Assembly: GCA_010645155.1 (NCBI GenBank)
Contig: CM021321.1
Span: 6,817,232-6,881,231, forward strand
DNA: 64,000 nt
Direction of reading: 5' to 3'
Source: Tigriopus japonicus
Taxonomy: Eukaryota; Arthropoda; Copepoda; Harpacticoida; Harpacticidae
The notes below the pieces were generated by a model. It searched no databases and was not told where the DNA came from. It was given only the letters and a program-made list of their open reading frames with translations. Both the position numbers and the translations under genes were made by a program. The first letter of the stretch is position 1. Every line of letters starts with the position of its first letter. Below are positions 25,807 to 37,764 of this stretch, piece after piece.

Positions 25807-25812
25807 AATAAA
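25807..25812 (+). terminator. poly(A) signal of DUF885 copy 1
   Basis: AATAAA 103 bp after the stop codon. Confidence 0.6.
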
Positions 25813-26457
25813 ATCAGGAAATGTCAACCCTATGGAGCTCCTTCGCAATTGAGCTTTTAACAATAAAAGCTGGTTATTTCCTCACGATATCAGTTAGAAT
25901 TACTACACTGTTGCAACCATGAGTCGCCCTCATGATCGTTCGTGTCTTCTATTCTCTGGGGAAAAGAAGGTTTGCTTGGAACAAGCCTCACTCGACACTG
26001 ACAAATCCGACCGGACCATAAACCTGGCATTTCGATATCACCAGTTCCAATTTCATCCGAGCAATAAATGGAGGAACTGAGAGCCCCAAAGCGACATGGT
26101 TTGCAGACTTTCAGACAAGAGTAGCCATTGGTTGCGACCCACTGTGTTCACAAGCGCAATTTATATCAGTGGTGCAATTACCTACAAAGGTCCTTCTCAT
26201 GGCACACTCCACCTCGCCCCCCTGGCCTTTTTTGCCTCTCTCGCCTTCCTTTCTTTCATGTGAAGGCTTCCTTTCCTTTCCAAAGACCAGTTTTGTTTGC
26301 TCCTCTGGCGAGATTGGAACCTTGCATCAAAGAGCCATGGAGCTCAGCAACCCAGATTCAGTAAGACGCGCAATAATGTGAACAGCTTTAATGTGAGTAA
26401 ATTTTAATCGAGCCTCTTCGCCATGGACTAAGGGGAGACCCAATCCAAGAATCGACA
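25813..26457. other. intergenic, upstream of the MGAT4-like gene
   Basis: No gene recognised. A CT-rich stretch lies near 26200-26300. The promoter of the next gene should be here, but no clear TATA was found. Confidence 0.4.
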
Positions 26458-28042
26458 ATGACTTTCTTATTGAGACGACTTCGGATCCACCCATTCGTCT
26501 ACTTATTAGCCTTGGTCTTTGGCTTATCAATCACCAATATTGGCCTTCACAAACTTGGGTTTGTCAAACCACCAACCCCACCTTCCACAAATCTGAGGTA
26601 GTTATTTCCTGATTCCCCCGCGACTTTGCGGTATCGTCATAAAGAGTAGTTCCGATTATTCCAGATATACAAAGAAGATCGATGTAAAGCTCATCAAGAC
26701 CTCGGAAGCGACCATTCTAGCTCGTATTCGATATCCAGATCGCCCACGGGCACTCCTCCATGGCCACTCCAATGAGAAAAAGGTCAAGATGATCATTGGC
26801 CTAACTTCCGCGCAGAGAACAAACGCATCTTATGTGGAGCAGACGTTATTCTCTATATTCAATACAACGTCCTGGATCGAATGGAAATCGATTCACATCA
26901 TCGTGTGCTTGGTCGATAGGAATCAGAGCCTATTACTGGAACGTGCTTCCAGGTTAGCCACTTTATTCCAAGAGCAAATAGACCATGGGCTTTTGGAGTT
27001 GGTGGCCCCTCCAGCTAATATTTATCCAGAGTGGGATTTTCAACAAATGGTCCGCACCTACAAGAACTCACCCAAAGCCACGGAATGGCGGAGTAAGTTA
27101 GCCTTAGATTTTGCCTTTCTCTTCTCGTACAGTTCGACTGCGGGTCAGTCAGATTACTTCCTTAATATGGAGGACGATGTTATTCCTGCGGTTCCTAACT
27201 TTATTAATGAGACATTCAAGTTCATTGAGGAGAAGCAAAATCTGACTTGGACATCACTCTCAATATCGCCTCATTTAAGCATTGGACGCTTGTATCACCA
27301 TTACACACTGCCCAAACTTGTGGAATTCATCCTAACTTCGTACACGGTTCAGCCCGTGGATTTTCTCATGCACTATTTCGACATGATCCAATTAGCCAAC
27401 CACTTTAAGCCAGATGAATTTCGGCGAAGTCCACCTCTTCTGCGGCATATTGGCATTCACTCCACGAAATCTGATGCCATCAAAGAGGAAGAAGTGTTGG
27501 CCAAAAGACGCAAAAAGCTGAGACTGATCAACCCGCCAGCCACAATTAGAACTTCCATGTCAGCTTTTGAGTCCTTTTTCGTGGAGAACGCCTATGATCC
27601 CTTAAGTGAATCCTTCTTTTGGGCCAAGGCTATCAAGCCCAATGACACAATCACCATTCAGTTCCGAGACAAACTACGAGTGGGTATTTTGGAATTGGTC
27701 ACAGGTTTCAATAAACATGATAAACATCATTCCGATGATAGACTTCTGGAGGCTGCTTTGTGGACCGCCTCTAAATTAGCTTCCCCAAAAGAAATGGGGC
27801 CTCAAGAATGCGCAGAGTTCCAACACGCTTCCACACAAACTTCGGAGAATGGAAAATTCATCTTCGATAACTCCGTCAGACAAAAAGGAAAACTTTGGTG
27901 CCTCAAGATTCAAGTCAGGAGAGTCTCGACCGATTGGCTCGTTATAAAAGATATTAATATTTTACCATTGTCCCAAAGAAAAGCACCCAACTTAGGATCT
28001 ACTACTTCAATTTCCCCTGCCTCATTAACAATTCCTGAGTAA
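26458..28042 (+). CDS. MGAT4-like GT54 N-acetylglucosaminyltransferase
   Basis: Golgi type II glycosyltransferase of family GT54 (alpha-1,3-mannosyl-glycoprotein 4-beta-N-acetylglucosaminyltransferase), which adds a GlcNAc branch to N-glycan cores. Exons 26458-26597 and 26665-28042 join in phase 2 (ag|a) to give 505 residues. The N terminus is a short basic tail (MTFLLRRLRIHPF) followed by a transmembrane anchor at about residues 14-30. Conserved features: IGLTSAQRTNASYVEQTLFS, the metal/donor motif YFLNMEDDVIP (EDD at about 216-218), SIGRLYHHYTLPKLVEFIL followed by QPVDFLMHYF (family: KPIDWLLDH), and LLRHIGIHSTK (family: QHVGTHSS). Length and order fit the family. Whether it is closest to MGAT4A/B or MGAT4C cannot be told by eye. 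The stop is followed almost at once by AATAAA. Confidence 0.9.
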
Positions 28043-28043
28043 C

Positions 28044-28049
28044 AATAAA
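28044..28049 (+). terminator. poly(A) signal abutting the MGAT4-like stop
   Basis: AATAAA begins 2 bases after the TAA stop. Confidence 0.6.
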
Positions 28050-28289
28050 TATCATACCAGCACTCATTCATTAATTATTATTTTCTGTCAGTCCCAAAAA
28101 CAAAAAGCGCAAACTTCAACCATTGTTACACATTACTTTTAAGAGCTCTTATGAACCACGTTTGAGACAGTTTTCCTTTTAAAATTTGAATACATGGTGA
28201 GAGGTGTCAGATTTATTGATTTTGTTCGAAAACCTGCATTAAATCCTGGCAAAATGTCTGATGTCAGATTGAACTAGTGGGTTAAAACG

Positions 28290-28935
28290 TAATGAGAGGT
28301 ACAGGGGGAGGTTTGAGTGATCTCTTCAAAAATCGAATCGCGGGCGGATGAAAGAAGAGAAAATGCTTGTTCGGCAACGGTATCGGTATGTGATGTGGCT
28401 TGTACGAATTTGGGCAGTGGAAAGTGTTTTTTTTTGCATTTTACAGACCGCTCTATGACTTAGATGCTATGAAAAATGTCGAATTGCAAGTTTGAACACC
28501 TATGGCAAAGATTTTGGAAAAATATGCACACTTTATGTGCTCGTTCTTGCATGAGAAAATTCTGAACAAAAGGCCACTGTTTTTGTGTTAGTACAAGTGT
28601 AAGTGATGTTACAAGCACTGATTTGCATGGTCAAACTCCAAAATCATCAAGATACCAAACAAAATGCCGTGTTTTGTACCTGTTTCTCTTCAATATCAAG
28701 TCTTTTGAAGTGCTTGCTATTTTTAATTAAAAGAATAAATTTTGCATGTTCTTGCAAAACAGAGAGTGAACATGTCCAAACTTGCAATTCAACATTTGTC
28801 ATAGCATCTAAGTCATAAAGGGATCTGTAAAATGTGCAAATTCTCACAATGATGAACAAGCCTTTTCTCTTCTTTCATCCGTCCGCGATAAGATTTTTGA
28901 AGAGATCACTCAAACCTCCCCTTGCATTTCTCCTT
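28290..28935. repeat. ~620-650-bp palindromic repeat, second family
   Basis: The outer arms pair: GGGGAGGTTTGAGTGATCTC near 28306 against GAGATCACTCAAACCTCCCC ending near 28921. Inner arms also pair (GACTTAGATGCTATG near 28456 against CATAGCATCTAAGTC near 28800). Noncoding and MITE-like; exact termini not fixed. Confidence 0.75.
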
Positions 28936-29616
28936 GTAAATTTGAAACAGAGGCATCGAAGTAGCTGGGATTTTCTTATCTAATTTTACTTTTCACTTAA
29001 ACATCCTGTAATTAAGTGTTTGCAAAATGTTCATTCAGTGATGTTTCCTTGAAAAAATACCTCGATTCTGTGTTAAGAGTAAGAGTCATATTTTTACGTA
29101 CCTTAAAATGTTTGCACTTTCATTGATCTTGATTGTAAATGACAAATATTACAAGAATTACAAGAACATTTGAAAGCAGAAGCATTTGAAATTTTCACAA
29201 TTTTCAGATATTGTGAGCATTCTGAGTATATTTTTTATATCAAGGCAAAGTTGTCCCATAGATGCATTTACCCTCAAATTGGCAGATTGACAATTTTCGA
29301 AAATATGTATCAAGCCATTGCGGAGCAAAAGTACAGTCTTTATAGGCCTTCAAGTGCGTTTCCATTCAAAACTTATTTTCCTTTCGTAAAGCAAAATTTG
29401 AAAAGATCCATGGAGTTGTATGTAGTTGCAAATATCTATACATTTTTTTGTCGGACGACCTCCTACCGACTTGTATTCAACTGGTTTGTGATCAATTTCA
29501 AGGAGACAATCCAATACATTAGAATGTGGATTATAATCCGTCCAATAAGCTTGTGACAAGGTTAGGTAGATTTGACTTGAACTGAATCAAGACTTGACGA
29601 TAATGGTAGAATAGCC
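28936..29616. other. AT-rich stretch with an unassigned open frame
   Basis: A 128-codon frame at 29170-29556 (plus) shows no recognisable motif and is probably chance. Confidence 0.4.
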
Positions 29617-30065
29617 CAAGAATCACGGAAATCGTGTAGTGGGAGGCTAGCAATAAGAATTATGATATCCAGCAGAAACGAACCAAATGCGTTCTTTTGC
29701 AAATGAGACCTGGCTTGCATTGAGAAGAACACGTATTTCAAATTTCAGCCCAATCGAATGCCGGAGTGAAAAGCTATGCCTTCTCAAAATTATGTACTGA
29801 AGAGAGCATAGAATGAATGAACTCGCCCTTTTGTGGTAAAACGATTACCACAAAAGGGTTAGTTCATTCATTCTCGCTAGGATTTGCACTGAGCTTTGAG
29901 AGAGCATAACTTTTGACTCCGACGTTCGATTGAGCTGAAAATGAAATATGTATTTTTGTCAACATATGCAAGGTCTCATTTGCAGAAGAACGTCATTGAA
30001 TTGTTCTTACTGGAAATCATTATTCTCATTTCTAGCCTCCCACTCCATGATTCCAGTGCTTCTTG
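29617..30065. repeat. 450-bp palindromic repeat, copy 2
   Basis: Same family as 15795-16244 but in the opposite orientation. The centre is a perfect hairpin: CCCTTTTGTGGTAA, a 5-base loop, then TTACCACAAAAGGG (near 29838-29870). Confidence 0.85.
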
Positions 30066-30159
30066 AATAGCCTTAGTTCCAGTTGTAATGCTCTAATTCA
30101 TAGACTTCTAGACTACGGATTCCAAAGGACAGACTACTTGGTGGATTCAATCAAGAATT

Positions 30160-30285
30160 CAAGACACACTGAATTTCCTGAAGTAGGAGGCTGGTTAATG
30201 ATGGGGATGATGGTTTCCAGTAGGAACACATCAATTCCTTTCTTTTGCAAATGAGACCTTGTTCAGATTGGGTAGACCAAGGATG
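30160..30285. repeat. one-arm fragment of the 450-bp palindromic family
   Basis: Shares CACTGAATTTCCTG, AGGAGGCTGG, TTTCCAGTAGGAAC and TTTTGCAAATGAGACC with the outer arm of the full copies. Confidence 0.6.
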
Positions 30286-30953
30286 GCTTGAATTATGTGA
30301 TTCCTGGGTTCGCAATCTCATGAGGCAAAAATAAATACGTTATTACCTCGCAAATGATTGAGGTCAGGAGAGTGCAAACCAATTGCGTGGTTTTATAAGG
30401 GATCAATATTTTACCACTCTCCCAAAGATAAGCTCTCAAATTAGTATTCCCTGCCAATTTTTCGCTTGCATCATTGGCAATCTCAAAAAGCAATGTATCT
30501 CATAGCAGTACTTGTTCATCATTTGCGGTTTCCGTCGCTTCTTGATGTTTTAGTGCGCAAATTGCTCCAAGGTTTTCACAACATAGTACATACAGTCAGT
30601 CCCAGTAACAAAACTTTCCTTCAGGCACGTTTTTTGCGTTTTTCATCAAGTTAAGTTTTTAATCATTGCTCTGAATTGTATTCTGGAGGAAACGATTAGC
30701 ATTAGTTACGGGTCGATTCAGTTCCCATTTCAAGCCAAATTTAGTCCGATCAATCTTTGCCACAAGTGGTTCAGGAAGAGGGGGCGAGTTGACCATGAAA
30801 ATTTGAAGGATCTTTTCTTCGAGTCATGATTATCGACCACACAAACGGAGCAAACTTCTAGTACGCACACTCACTCGAATCCAAATGCCAGTGCAACACT
30901 CACACACCCACCAACCATAGATATCAAATGTTAGTTGGTTTTGAGACGAGATC
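30286..30953. other. intergenic, upstream of the chitin deacetylase gene
   Basis: No gene seen. CACA-rich sequence precedes the start codon; no TATA box recognised. Confidence 0.45.
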
Positions 30954-32982
30954 ATGATCACCTCTCTTGTTTACAAGTTCAAGTTACACATGTTTGAGGC
31001 AGTGCTGCTATTTCTAACACTAACCAGTCAAGTGCAAGCGGCCTTTGTATGTAAGAGTGACGGTCATTTTGGTGATGAAAATGACTGCACCAAGTTTTAT
31101 CATTGTGCTAATGGAAGAGCTATGGGCGGGTTTTGTCCTACAGGACTCTTATGGAACCAAGGTAACCATTTTTGGAATCTATCTGGCGCATATTGGTGGG
31201 ACAAATATGTTGATGCATCCATTTCAGCTACTCAGCAATGTGACTGGCCAGCAATGGTAGATTGTGACTTTTCAATTGAAAAGGCCAGACAGTTGCAAGT
31301 GGAATCGCCCACGATTCTGTACCTAACGTTTGATGACGGCCCAAATGCTGGAACCACAGAGCTTTTGGATGCTTTGAAAGCTCACGAAATTCGAGCTACC
31401 TTCTTCATTAATGACGACAACCTCGAAATCACGGAGAAGCGTAATGAGACGGAGGTTCTCGAGAACGCAAACAATCTTGTCCGAATTGTGGCCGAAGGTC
31501 ACATGGTGGCGGATCATTCGTATGACCACATGAAACATAACAGTGATGGACCCAAGGACGCCTATCAGGACATCAGCAACGATATCAGGTAATGCGAGCG
31601 AGACCAGGTGCTATTTATGCAAGGATGCCTCAATTAAGTAATTCCGTGGTCCATGATTTACGACATCTGGAATGGAATTGATGTGAAGACTAACCAGACT
31701 AACTTTTGCTCCCGTATCAGAGAATCATTTACAAGAACACAATCTAGGGCATGCGAAATCATTGAAACTTGATTAAAACGATTTATTATTCTTACAACGA
31801 AAGTAGGTATTCATTTTCACGAATGAAGTGGTGGTTGTGTCAAATACATCTTATTGTCTTACTAGTATTTCCAGGTTTGTTTTGCATTTAATTCACCTCT
31901 AAAGTTTAAAAATGTAGTCTGTTGAACACGAACCATAAGACTATTTCGTTGTCCGAATTGATTGAAAAGTTGGCGTACATTTTGTTTTCTGCAATAGGAA
32001 GCAACATATCGTTTACTCATTGACATACCGTATTTTTACCGTACAGTGTGTCTACTTCTGATGGAGGTGTAATTCTTGAGTAAAAAATCATCAATTTCAA
32101 CAATACCTTACTTGGGCTTTCCAGAAAAAAATGGCATTAGTATGGTCATAAACACGATACGTCAAGAGTGATAATCGATTTGATATGGGACTCCAATATG
32201 TGACAACCTTGGACCAATGCATGTTTTTTTCGAGAGCTTAGAGGATAATAAATGTTTTTTTCTAAGAAAATGTGACCAAAAAAGTATTCGCACACATTAC
32301 CGACCAGGAAAGCATTTATCAATTACAAAAACACAATGTTAAAGGAGTGGTTAAATGGAAAAAAATATATATGAAGGTAGTCAACTGACTTCAAACATTC
32401 AGATATTCATTCCTCTCATCGGTTCATTTCCAATCTTTTATTTTTTCTAGCTACTTTGGACCTCGGAACGCCGCCCCAGCCTTGTACTTATTGAAGAAAG
32501 CCGGATTTGATGAGGCCACCATCAACTACGTAAACTACACCTTAAACTATTTCGTCCGGATGCCTTACTCCAACAATTGGCGAGTGGGTCTGGCTGACGG
32601 AAAAGCCATTTCTTCAGATTGTTTAGAATGCACAGTACCGGCTTCTTCGGGTCGAAAAGCCATCAAGATTGCCGACATTTTGGCCAAAGAATACGGTGTT
32701 CAAGTGTTTGGTTGGGACATGGAGTGGAACATGAATTTCAACTCGAATCGAATTAAATATGGTGGCACACCCATGTTCATGCGCCTAGGAACTGGTGCAC
32801 ATTCCAAACAGAAGGGAAAAATCGTCCTGCTGTCCCATGACATTGCATTCCGGCCTCATGAAATTACCGGATCTTTGTCTGCCCAAGACGAATTGCTCGA
32901 GTTTCTTGATCTAGCCAAGAGCGCTGGGTATCAGTTCAAAACATTAGATACCTACTACACTGATCAACCTCAGAGTGTTTAA
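30954..32982 (+). CDS. chitin deacetylase with CBM14 domain
   Basis: Secreted enzyme that converts chitin to chitosan in cuticle or gut lining. Exons 30954-31588 and 32451-32982 join in phase 2 (ag|c) to give 388 residues. A signal peptide (VLLFLTLTSQVQA) is followed by a CBM14/peritrophin-like chitin-binding domain (FVCKSDGHFGDENDCTKFYH, CANGRAM, FCPTGLLWN) and a NodB polysaccharide deacetylase domain. Catalytic motifs are present: TFDDGP (MT1), DHSYDH (metal-binding H-x3-H), a VRMPYSNNWR segment (MT3-like), VFGWDMEW (MT4-like) and IVLLSHD (MT5). The enzyme looks complete and active. There is no LDLa module, so it is the short CBM14+CDA architecture rather than the insect CDA1/2 type. AATAAA lies at 33139. 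Confidence 0.9.
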
Positions 32983-33138
32983 CACGTGTCGTTCGACCCA
33001 ATACCCAATTTCATTGTGCACGCGAGAGATTGATGACTGAGGAAATCTTTTCATCTTTTTATATCTTCACAAAACAAAGGTTGAAGCTTGCTTTTGAAAA
33101 TTTTCTTGCTACTTTTCTTCACGTTTCACGTCTTTAGA

Positions 33139-33144
33139 AATAAA
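33139..33144 (+). terminator. poly(A) signal of the chitin deacetylase gene
   Basis: AATAAA about 157 bp after the stop. Confidence 0.6.
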
Positions 33145-33403
33145 CTGTTGTGTTGAACTCAAATCTATATTTTTTAAGCATTTTATGCTTGAACAAGCAC
33201 AGAGCGCACCACTTTCGGGTTAGGAAGACCTTGGAGTACGGAAACAGCTAGCGTTTAAACCAAAAAAAAATGTTATAAGCAGTTTCAATCGCATTTTTGG
33301 GGTTTATTTAAGAAAGTGGCTATTATCCTTTGAAGAGAGGATGATAATGCTCATTCTTCATTTTTTAGTTCAAATTTAACATATGAGCCCATGAGCCCAA
33401 GGT

Positions 33404-33568
33404 GTTTTTCGTAAAAAAGGAACGGATTACAGTTTCCGTTCCTTCACCCATAATGAGGAATTTGTTACACGCAAATTCTCTTGCGAAAAATGTATAACAA
33501 AGTACAAGTTACTTTTTTTAAATAAAAGTTAATTCTAAAGGTGATTAAATATGCGAATTTAAACATGT
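33404..33568. repeat. dispersed repeat, copy 1
   Basis: Shares ACAAAGTACAAGTTACTTTT, the GGAACGGATTACAGTTTCCG-type block and a GATTAAA...TTTAAACAT tail with 56200-56360. A weaker relative may lie near 34650-34730. Confidence 0.65.
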
Positions 33569-33604
33569 CAAAAACATTGATTTACTCTTTGGGTTAAAAG
33601 ACAA

Positions 33605-33850
33605 TGATGATGATGATGATTTATTCAGGGGTCTCAGGATTTGTTAAACAGGTAAAATCAAGAAATATATAAAAGAAATGAATAAAAAGTGAGATCCCTA
33701 GGCTTTCCCGTAAACCGACTGGTTTGTATTATTGGGACTGCCTTGACTAGTCATGACACAAAGCTAGTACCCTGACATGCTCAAAGTTTCTAGCCCAATC
33801 TACTCGGATGCCTTTCCTCTTGGGCTTCTCTAGTAAGGTCATTGCAGTGT
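33605..33850 (-). mobile_element. 3' end of a LINE with (CAT)n tail
   Basis: On the minus strand a short reading frame (KPKRKGIRVDWARNFEHVRV) ends at a stop and is followed by about 140 bases and a tail of CAT units ending near 33609. The layout is typical of the 3' end of a 5'-truncated non-LTR retrotransposon. Confidence 0.5.
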
Positions 33851-33855
33851 CCGAT

Positions 33856-35047
33856 CTACGTCCTCTGACAAGAAAAACAGTTTGGCTTGGTACACTTGGT
33901 TAAATACGAGTTCGTGATTGCCTCTGTTAAATGTAAGGTCCATCCCCTTATTGTGTTTGGCAACAATTCAGCTTTCGTTGTTGTTTCTGTTACATAAATG
34001 TTCCATGAATTTGGTAACGCATAACATGGTAGACGTTGATACCAAGTCAGTTGGGCTAGTGGCAAATCAAATGGCATGATTCCATTTCTATACAATTTGT
34101 ATCCAAAGTTAAAAAAATCCAGACAATATTTCCTCCTTTACGTTTTTATTGTTGTTCAGTGCTGACATTAATGGGTTTAGAATTTCTGATCATTGGAGGT
34201 GGGATTTGAAATTGATTCATGATTCTAAAAAATACCACTTGGTAAAAATATGTAAAATATAAAATAGATACACAAAAAGACACTGACATTCAACAGTTAT
34301 CTGATATTTTGAATTTTGAAATCCTAATGAGTTCATAGTTTGAATGTTTACACGTTGGATTCTGGATCTTGGACTTGTTTCACTGACACTTTTTAAGACG
34401 TTTAAGATTCAAGTAATAAAGTTGCAAAATTTTATGCAGACTTTGATTTGACAATTGCATATTCAAAATAAAAGTGAAAGTTCCAAGAATTCCACAAAAG
34501 GAAACAAAAAGACAATTGAAAAAAATGTTTGGGATTTTAAAGTTTGCAAAAATGCTCATGTAAGTTAAAAGTAAGACCAAAAATACACATTACGTAGAAC
34601 AGTTGGAAAAGGAACGAGTAACAAATAGTAGGTTTTAGATCGTTATTTTTTGAAGCATTTTGAAATGTACTTTTTCGTCAGAAGGGACGAATTACTGTAC
34701 TTTCGTTACTTATGACATTAAAGTAATAACATATTACTATTGCCCTGCTTAGTGTATGCTTGAATTCTACCGTGGTAGAGTCTCATCTAGAGCTCTAGTC
34801 TTATCTAACGTCATTTAAGACTCTTTTATTTTAGTGCTCTAGCTACTCATCCGCCCATTGAATGCAATCCCAGTTTTGGCCGGCCGTTCCCATGAAGGTA
34901 AAAGGCGAGTGTATTGCTGTAGATTCAAGCAAGAAAAGAAGCCAGACCGAAACCTGCTGTGCCTGAGAGGCTTAGAAAACTGCAGAACATCAAATCACAA
35001 CAAAGTCAGAACCTTGTGTGACCAGCATTGTGTACAAAAGCGAAATA
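33856..35047. other. stretch with an unidentified minus-strand frame, otherwise empty
   Basis: A 79-codon minus frame at 33856-34095 ends in a Cys-rich CTKPNCFSC motif. It may be part of the neighbouring retroelement. The rest is AT-rich with no gene recognised up to the first MAPEG gene. Confidence 0.35.
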
Positions 35048-35609
35048 ATGGAAATGAATATTAATCCTGAAATCCTGTCGGCATACCTATTTTATGCCAC
35101 TGTGGTGACCTTGAAGACCATGGCTATGACATTCGCAACCGCTTATCAGAGAATCACCAAGAATGTAAGACCATACATAGCTTGAAGATTAAATGACAAC
35201 ATTTCGATTTAATTTTCTTCTCTCATAGATCTTTGCCAATCCGGAAGATACGGCCTTAAGCAATGGTAAAGTCGACCTTAACAATCAATCCGTGGAAAGG
35301 GTTCGCAGAGCGCACTTGAATGACATGGAAACCATCTTCCCATTTTTGTTCCTTGGTGCTGCTTATTGCACCACCAGTCCTTCAACCTTTGTTGCCATAA
35401 ATCTGTTCCGAATTTTTACTTTGGCAAGGGTTGTGCACACATTTGTCTACTTATTTCAAGTAAGGAGACTGTTCATCTGTCATTTTATCCTCTATTGATA
35501 AAACATTTTTCCATTTCAGGTGCCTCAACCCTCCAGATTCATCGCCTTCTTGGTCAGCATTTTCTGCAACATTTTCATGGCGTTGGTTTTGTTTGTTCAT
35601 TACTTGTAA
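35048..35609 (+). CDS. MGST1-like microsomal glutathione transferase (MAPEG), copy A
   Basis: Membrane-bound MAPEG protein, likely a glutathione transferase/peroxidase of endoplasmic reticulum or mitochondrial outer membrane. Three exons, 35048-35164, 35229-35459 and 35520-35609, all in phase 0, give 145 residues (rat MGST1 has 155). The signature VERVRRAHLNDMETIFPF matches the MGST1 motif VERVRRAHLNDLENIVPF, with the R-R-A-H-L-N-D-x-E active-site set kept. RVVHTFVY supplies the later Arg and Tyr of the family, and VPQPSR opens exon 3. Four hydrophobic segments are visible. First of three head-to-tail paralogues with identical intron positions. Confidence 0.9.
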
Positions 35610-36395
35610 ATACTTCCTCAATTTGTGTTATTCTAAAAGAGTCTTTATCAATCTCGAATGAACTATGAAGGATATTAGTTAGTTTCGACTTTGAGACGTT
35701 CGCGCCTCTTGTGGTCGTATTCAGAATGGGTTACACATGGAAATTATTTTAATACCAGGTATCAATTTTCGAACCTACATTTTAGAACAACGTCAAACTT
35801 TTTCGAATGTCAATATTTTCCAAAAAGAATACTGTTTGGCAAAATAATGCCACTTAAAGGAAAGCTTTACATCACGGAGAAGTACTTTTGATCTTGGCAA
35901 AAGTTACTTCAAATTCACCATCTGGCGGTCATTTTTGAAAATGACCTCAAGAGCCGTTAGAGTTCAAGCTGATACTCTTCATTGTTCATTAAATATTAAA
36001 TGAATGTTATTGGAGACAATGGTTAGGGAGCAACAGAAGAAAAATGATACCTTTGAGGAGAAAGACTCCTTTAACCCAGGAACCGCGTATATAATCAAAG
36101 ATAATTTTGTCCATGATCCTTCACATGAATAAATACAATAAACACTAAAAGCAATATATTTGTATCACGACTTGACTTTAATATGTGTTGCAAAACTGAA
36201 TATCCTAAGATTGGTCGTATCAGTACCTCGAGTTTCGGCCAATCTCTTCAAAGCAGCTGAGCAAACGAGTTCTCAAGTTGAGAACTTCTTTCAGAGAGGG
36301 TAAGCAGATATTTCCACTCCACATCATCAGGTCATCGTGAACAGTTTAATTGCAAGAAGGCTGAGCGAGATAGGATTATATTAGTTTCCGACAAC
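35610..36395. other. spacer between MAPEG copies A and B
   Basis: No gene seen. Possible poly(A) signals for copy A are ATTAAA near 35987 and AATAAA at 36128, which would imply a long 3' UTR. Confidence 0.4.
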
Positions 36396-36961
36396 ATGGA
36401 GATGAACAAGGAATTGGTCAAATCGCTCGCTTTTTATGGAGCTCTTTTGGCAGGCAAGGTCCTCGTCATGGCCTTTTTGACCGCCAGACAAAGATTTGCA
36501 AAGAAGGTGAGTCAGATACCAAAAGCAAGGATTTGAGCTCCTCGAAAATCACCGGTATCAACTATCAATTTTAAGGCCTTTGCAAATCCCGAAGACGCCA
36601 TTTCTACCAAGGGAAAAGTGACTCTTCAAGATCCAGATGTGGAACGGGTTCGTCGAGCTCACCAAAATGATATCGAAAATATCTTCCCATTCTTCTTCTT
36701 GGCACCACTATATTTACTTACCAATCCATCTGTTTCCACGGCCATGATGTGCTTCAGAGTGTTTACCGCCGCCAGATTCATTCACTCATTTGCGTATATA
36801 TTTCAGGTAAATGGTTGCAATCTAAAATTATCGACGTGTTATAGGTAATCTTTCTCAAAATTTACTTTATTTAGGTTCCTCAACCATCTCGTGCTCTAGC
36901 CTTCTTCGTTGGCATGATTGTTAACTTTTACATGATTTATTGTATAATCACTGGATTCTAA
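36396..36961 (+). CDS. MGST1-like microsomal glutathione transferase (MAPEG), copy B
   Basis: Exons 36396-36506, 36576-36806 and 36875-36961, phase 0 throughout, 142 residues. VERVRRAHQNDIENIFPFFF keeps the full MGST1 active-site signature; RFIHSFAY and VPQPSRALAFF follow. Exon 2 is exactly as long as in copy A (231 bp). The function is expected to be the same as copy A: conjugation of glutathione to lipophilic electrophiles or reduction of lipid hydroperoxides. The stop codon is followed within 4 bases by AATAAA, and copy C starts 230 bp downstream. Confidence 0.9.
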
Positions 36962-36964
36962 AAG

Positions 36965-36970
36965 AATAAA
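36965..36970 (+). terminator. poly(A) signal abutting the MAPEG B stop
   Basis: AATAAA 3 bases after the TAA stop ends. Confidence 0.55.
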
Positions 36971-37190
36971 AATTTGTGACGACTGACTTTCATTTTTTGT
37001 TAACTTGATCCGATAGCAAAATGCTTTTCCATGACATCTCAAAAGCCCTCAAAACAGGTAACTTTATCGGCAATAAAATAACCTAGGTAACCTAAGATGT
37101 GAGTAACCTAGGCATGTCACCCTTCGGAAAAATCAGCTGAACGAAAATTCACGGCATTTGCATGACAGATTTGAGGCTTCAAACGTCAAA

Positions 37191-37763
37191 ATGGAAGAGA
37201 ACGAAGCCATATTAAAGTGTTACTTGTTCTACTCCACTCTTTTGATTCTTAAGCTTTTGGTGACCGATGTTTTAACAAGCCTTTTGAGGTTAAGTAAAGG
37301 GGTGAGTCCAATACTTCGCATGAATATCTTAATGTGTCCTATTACAAGATAACGTTAGTTTCATTGAAACTTCCAGATATTTGCCAATCCAGAAGATGCA
37401 GCTTGTTCACCACAAGGTTTAGTGTCGAATTGTGATCCTGACATTGAGAGATGCCGAAGGGCCGTCCGGAATGATTTGGAAAATATCATTCCGTTTCTGT
37501 TTTTGGCCGGAGCTTTCATTGTCACTAATCCTGGATATGGATTGGCCGTGTGGTGCTTCCGATTATTCTTTTTAACCAGGGTCGTGCACACCATCGTGTA
37601 TTTAAAAGAGGTAAGATAATGATGGGGTGCTAGAAAAGTATATAACTTGAGGTTTTTGTTTTCTTTTCAGGTGGCACAGCCTGCCCGAGGGATTGCTTTC
37701 GGTATAGGTTTAATGATTAACTTGTACATGACGATGCAGATACTGAAACATTTTCTAGTTTAA
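37191..37763 (+). CDS. MGST1-like MAPEG protein, copy C (diverged active site)
   Basis: Exons 37191-37301, 37377-37610 and 37671-37763, phase 0, 145 residues. IERCRRAVRNDLENIIPFLF aligns with VERVRRAHLNDLENI, but the histidine position (His76 in rat MGST1 numbering) is valine. VVHTIVY and VAQPAR keep the rest of the pattern. More diverged than copies A and B, and exon 2 is one codon longer. It may have changed substrate range or lost part of its catalysis. The gene ends 8 bp from the stop codon of the convergent DUF885 gene. Confidence 0.88.
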
Positions 37764-37764
37764 A

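Noticed and set aside
29170..29556. 128-codon plus-strand frame as a gene
   Set aside because: AT-driven open frame rich in Ile, Phe and Tyr without any motif; lies among repeats.
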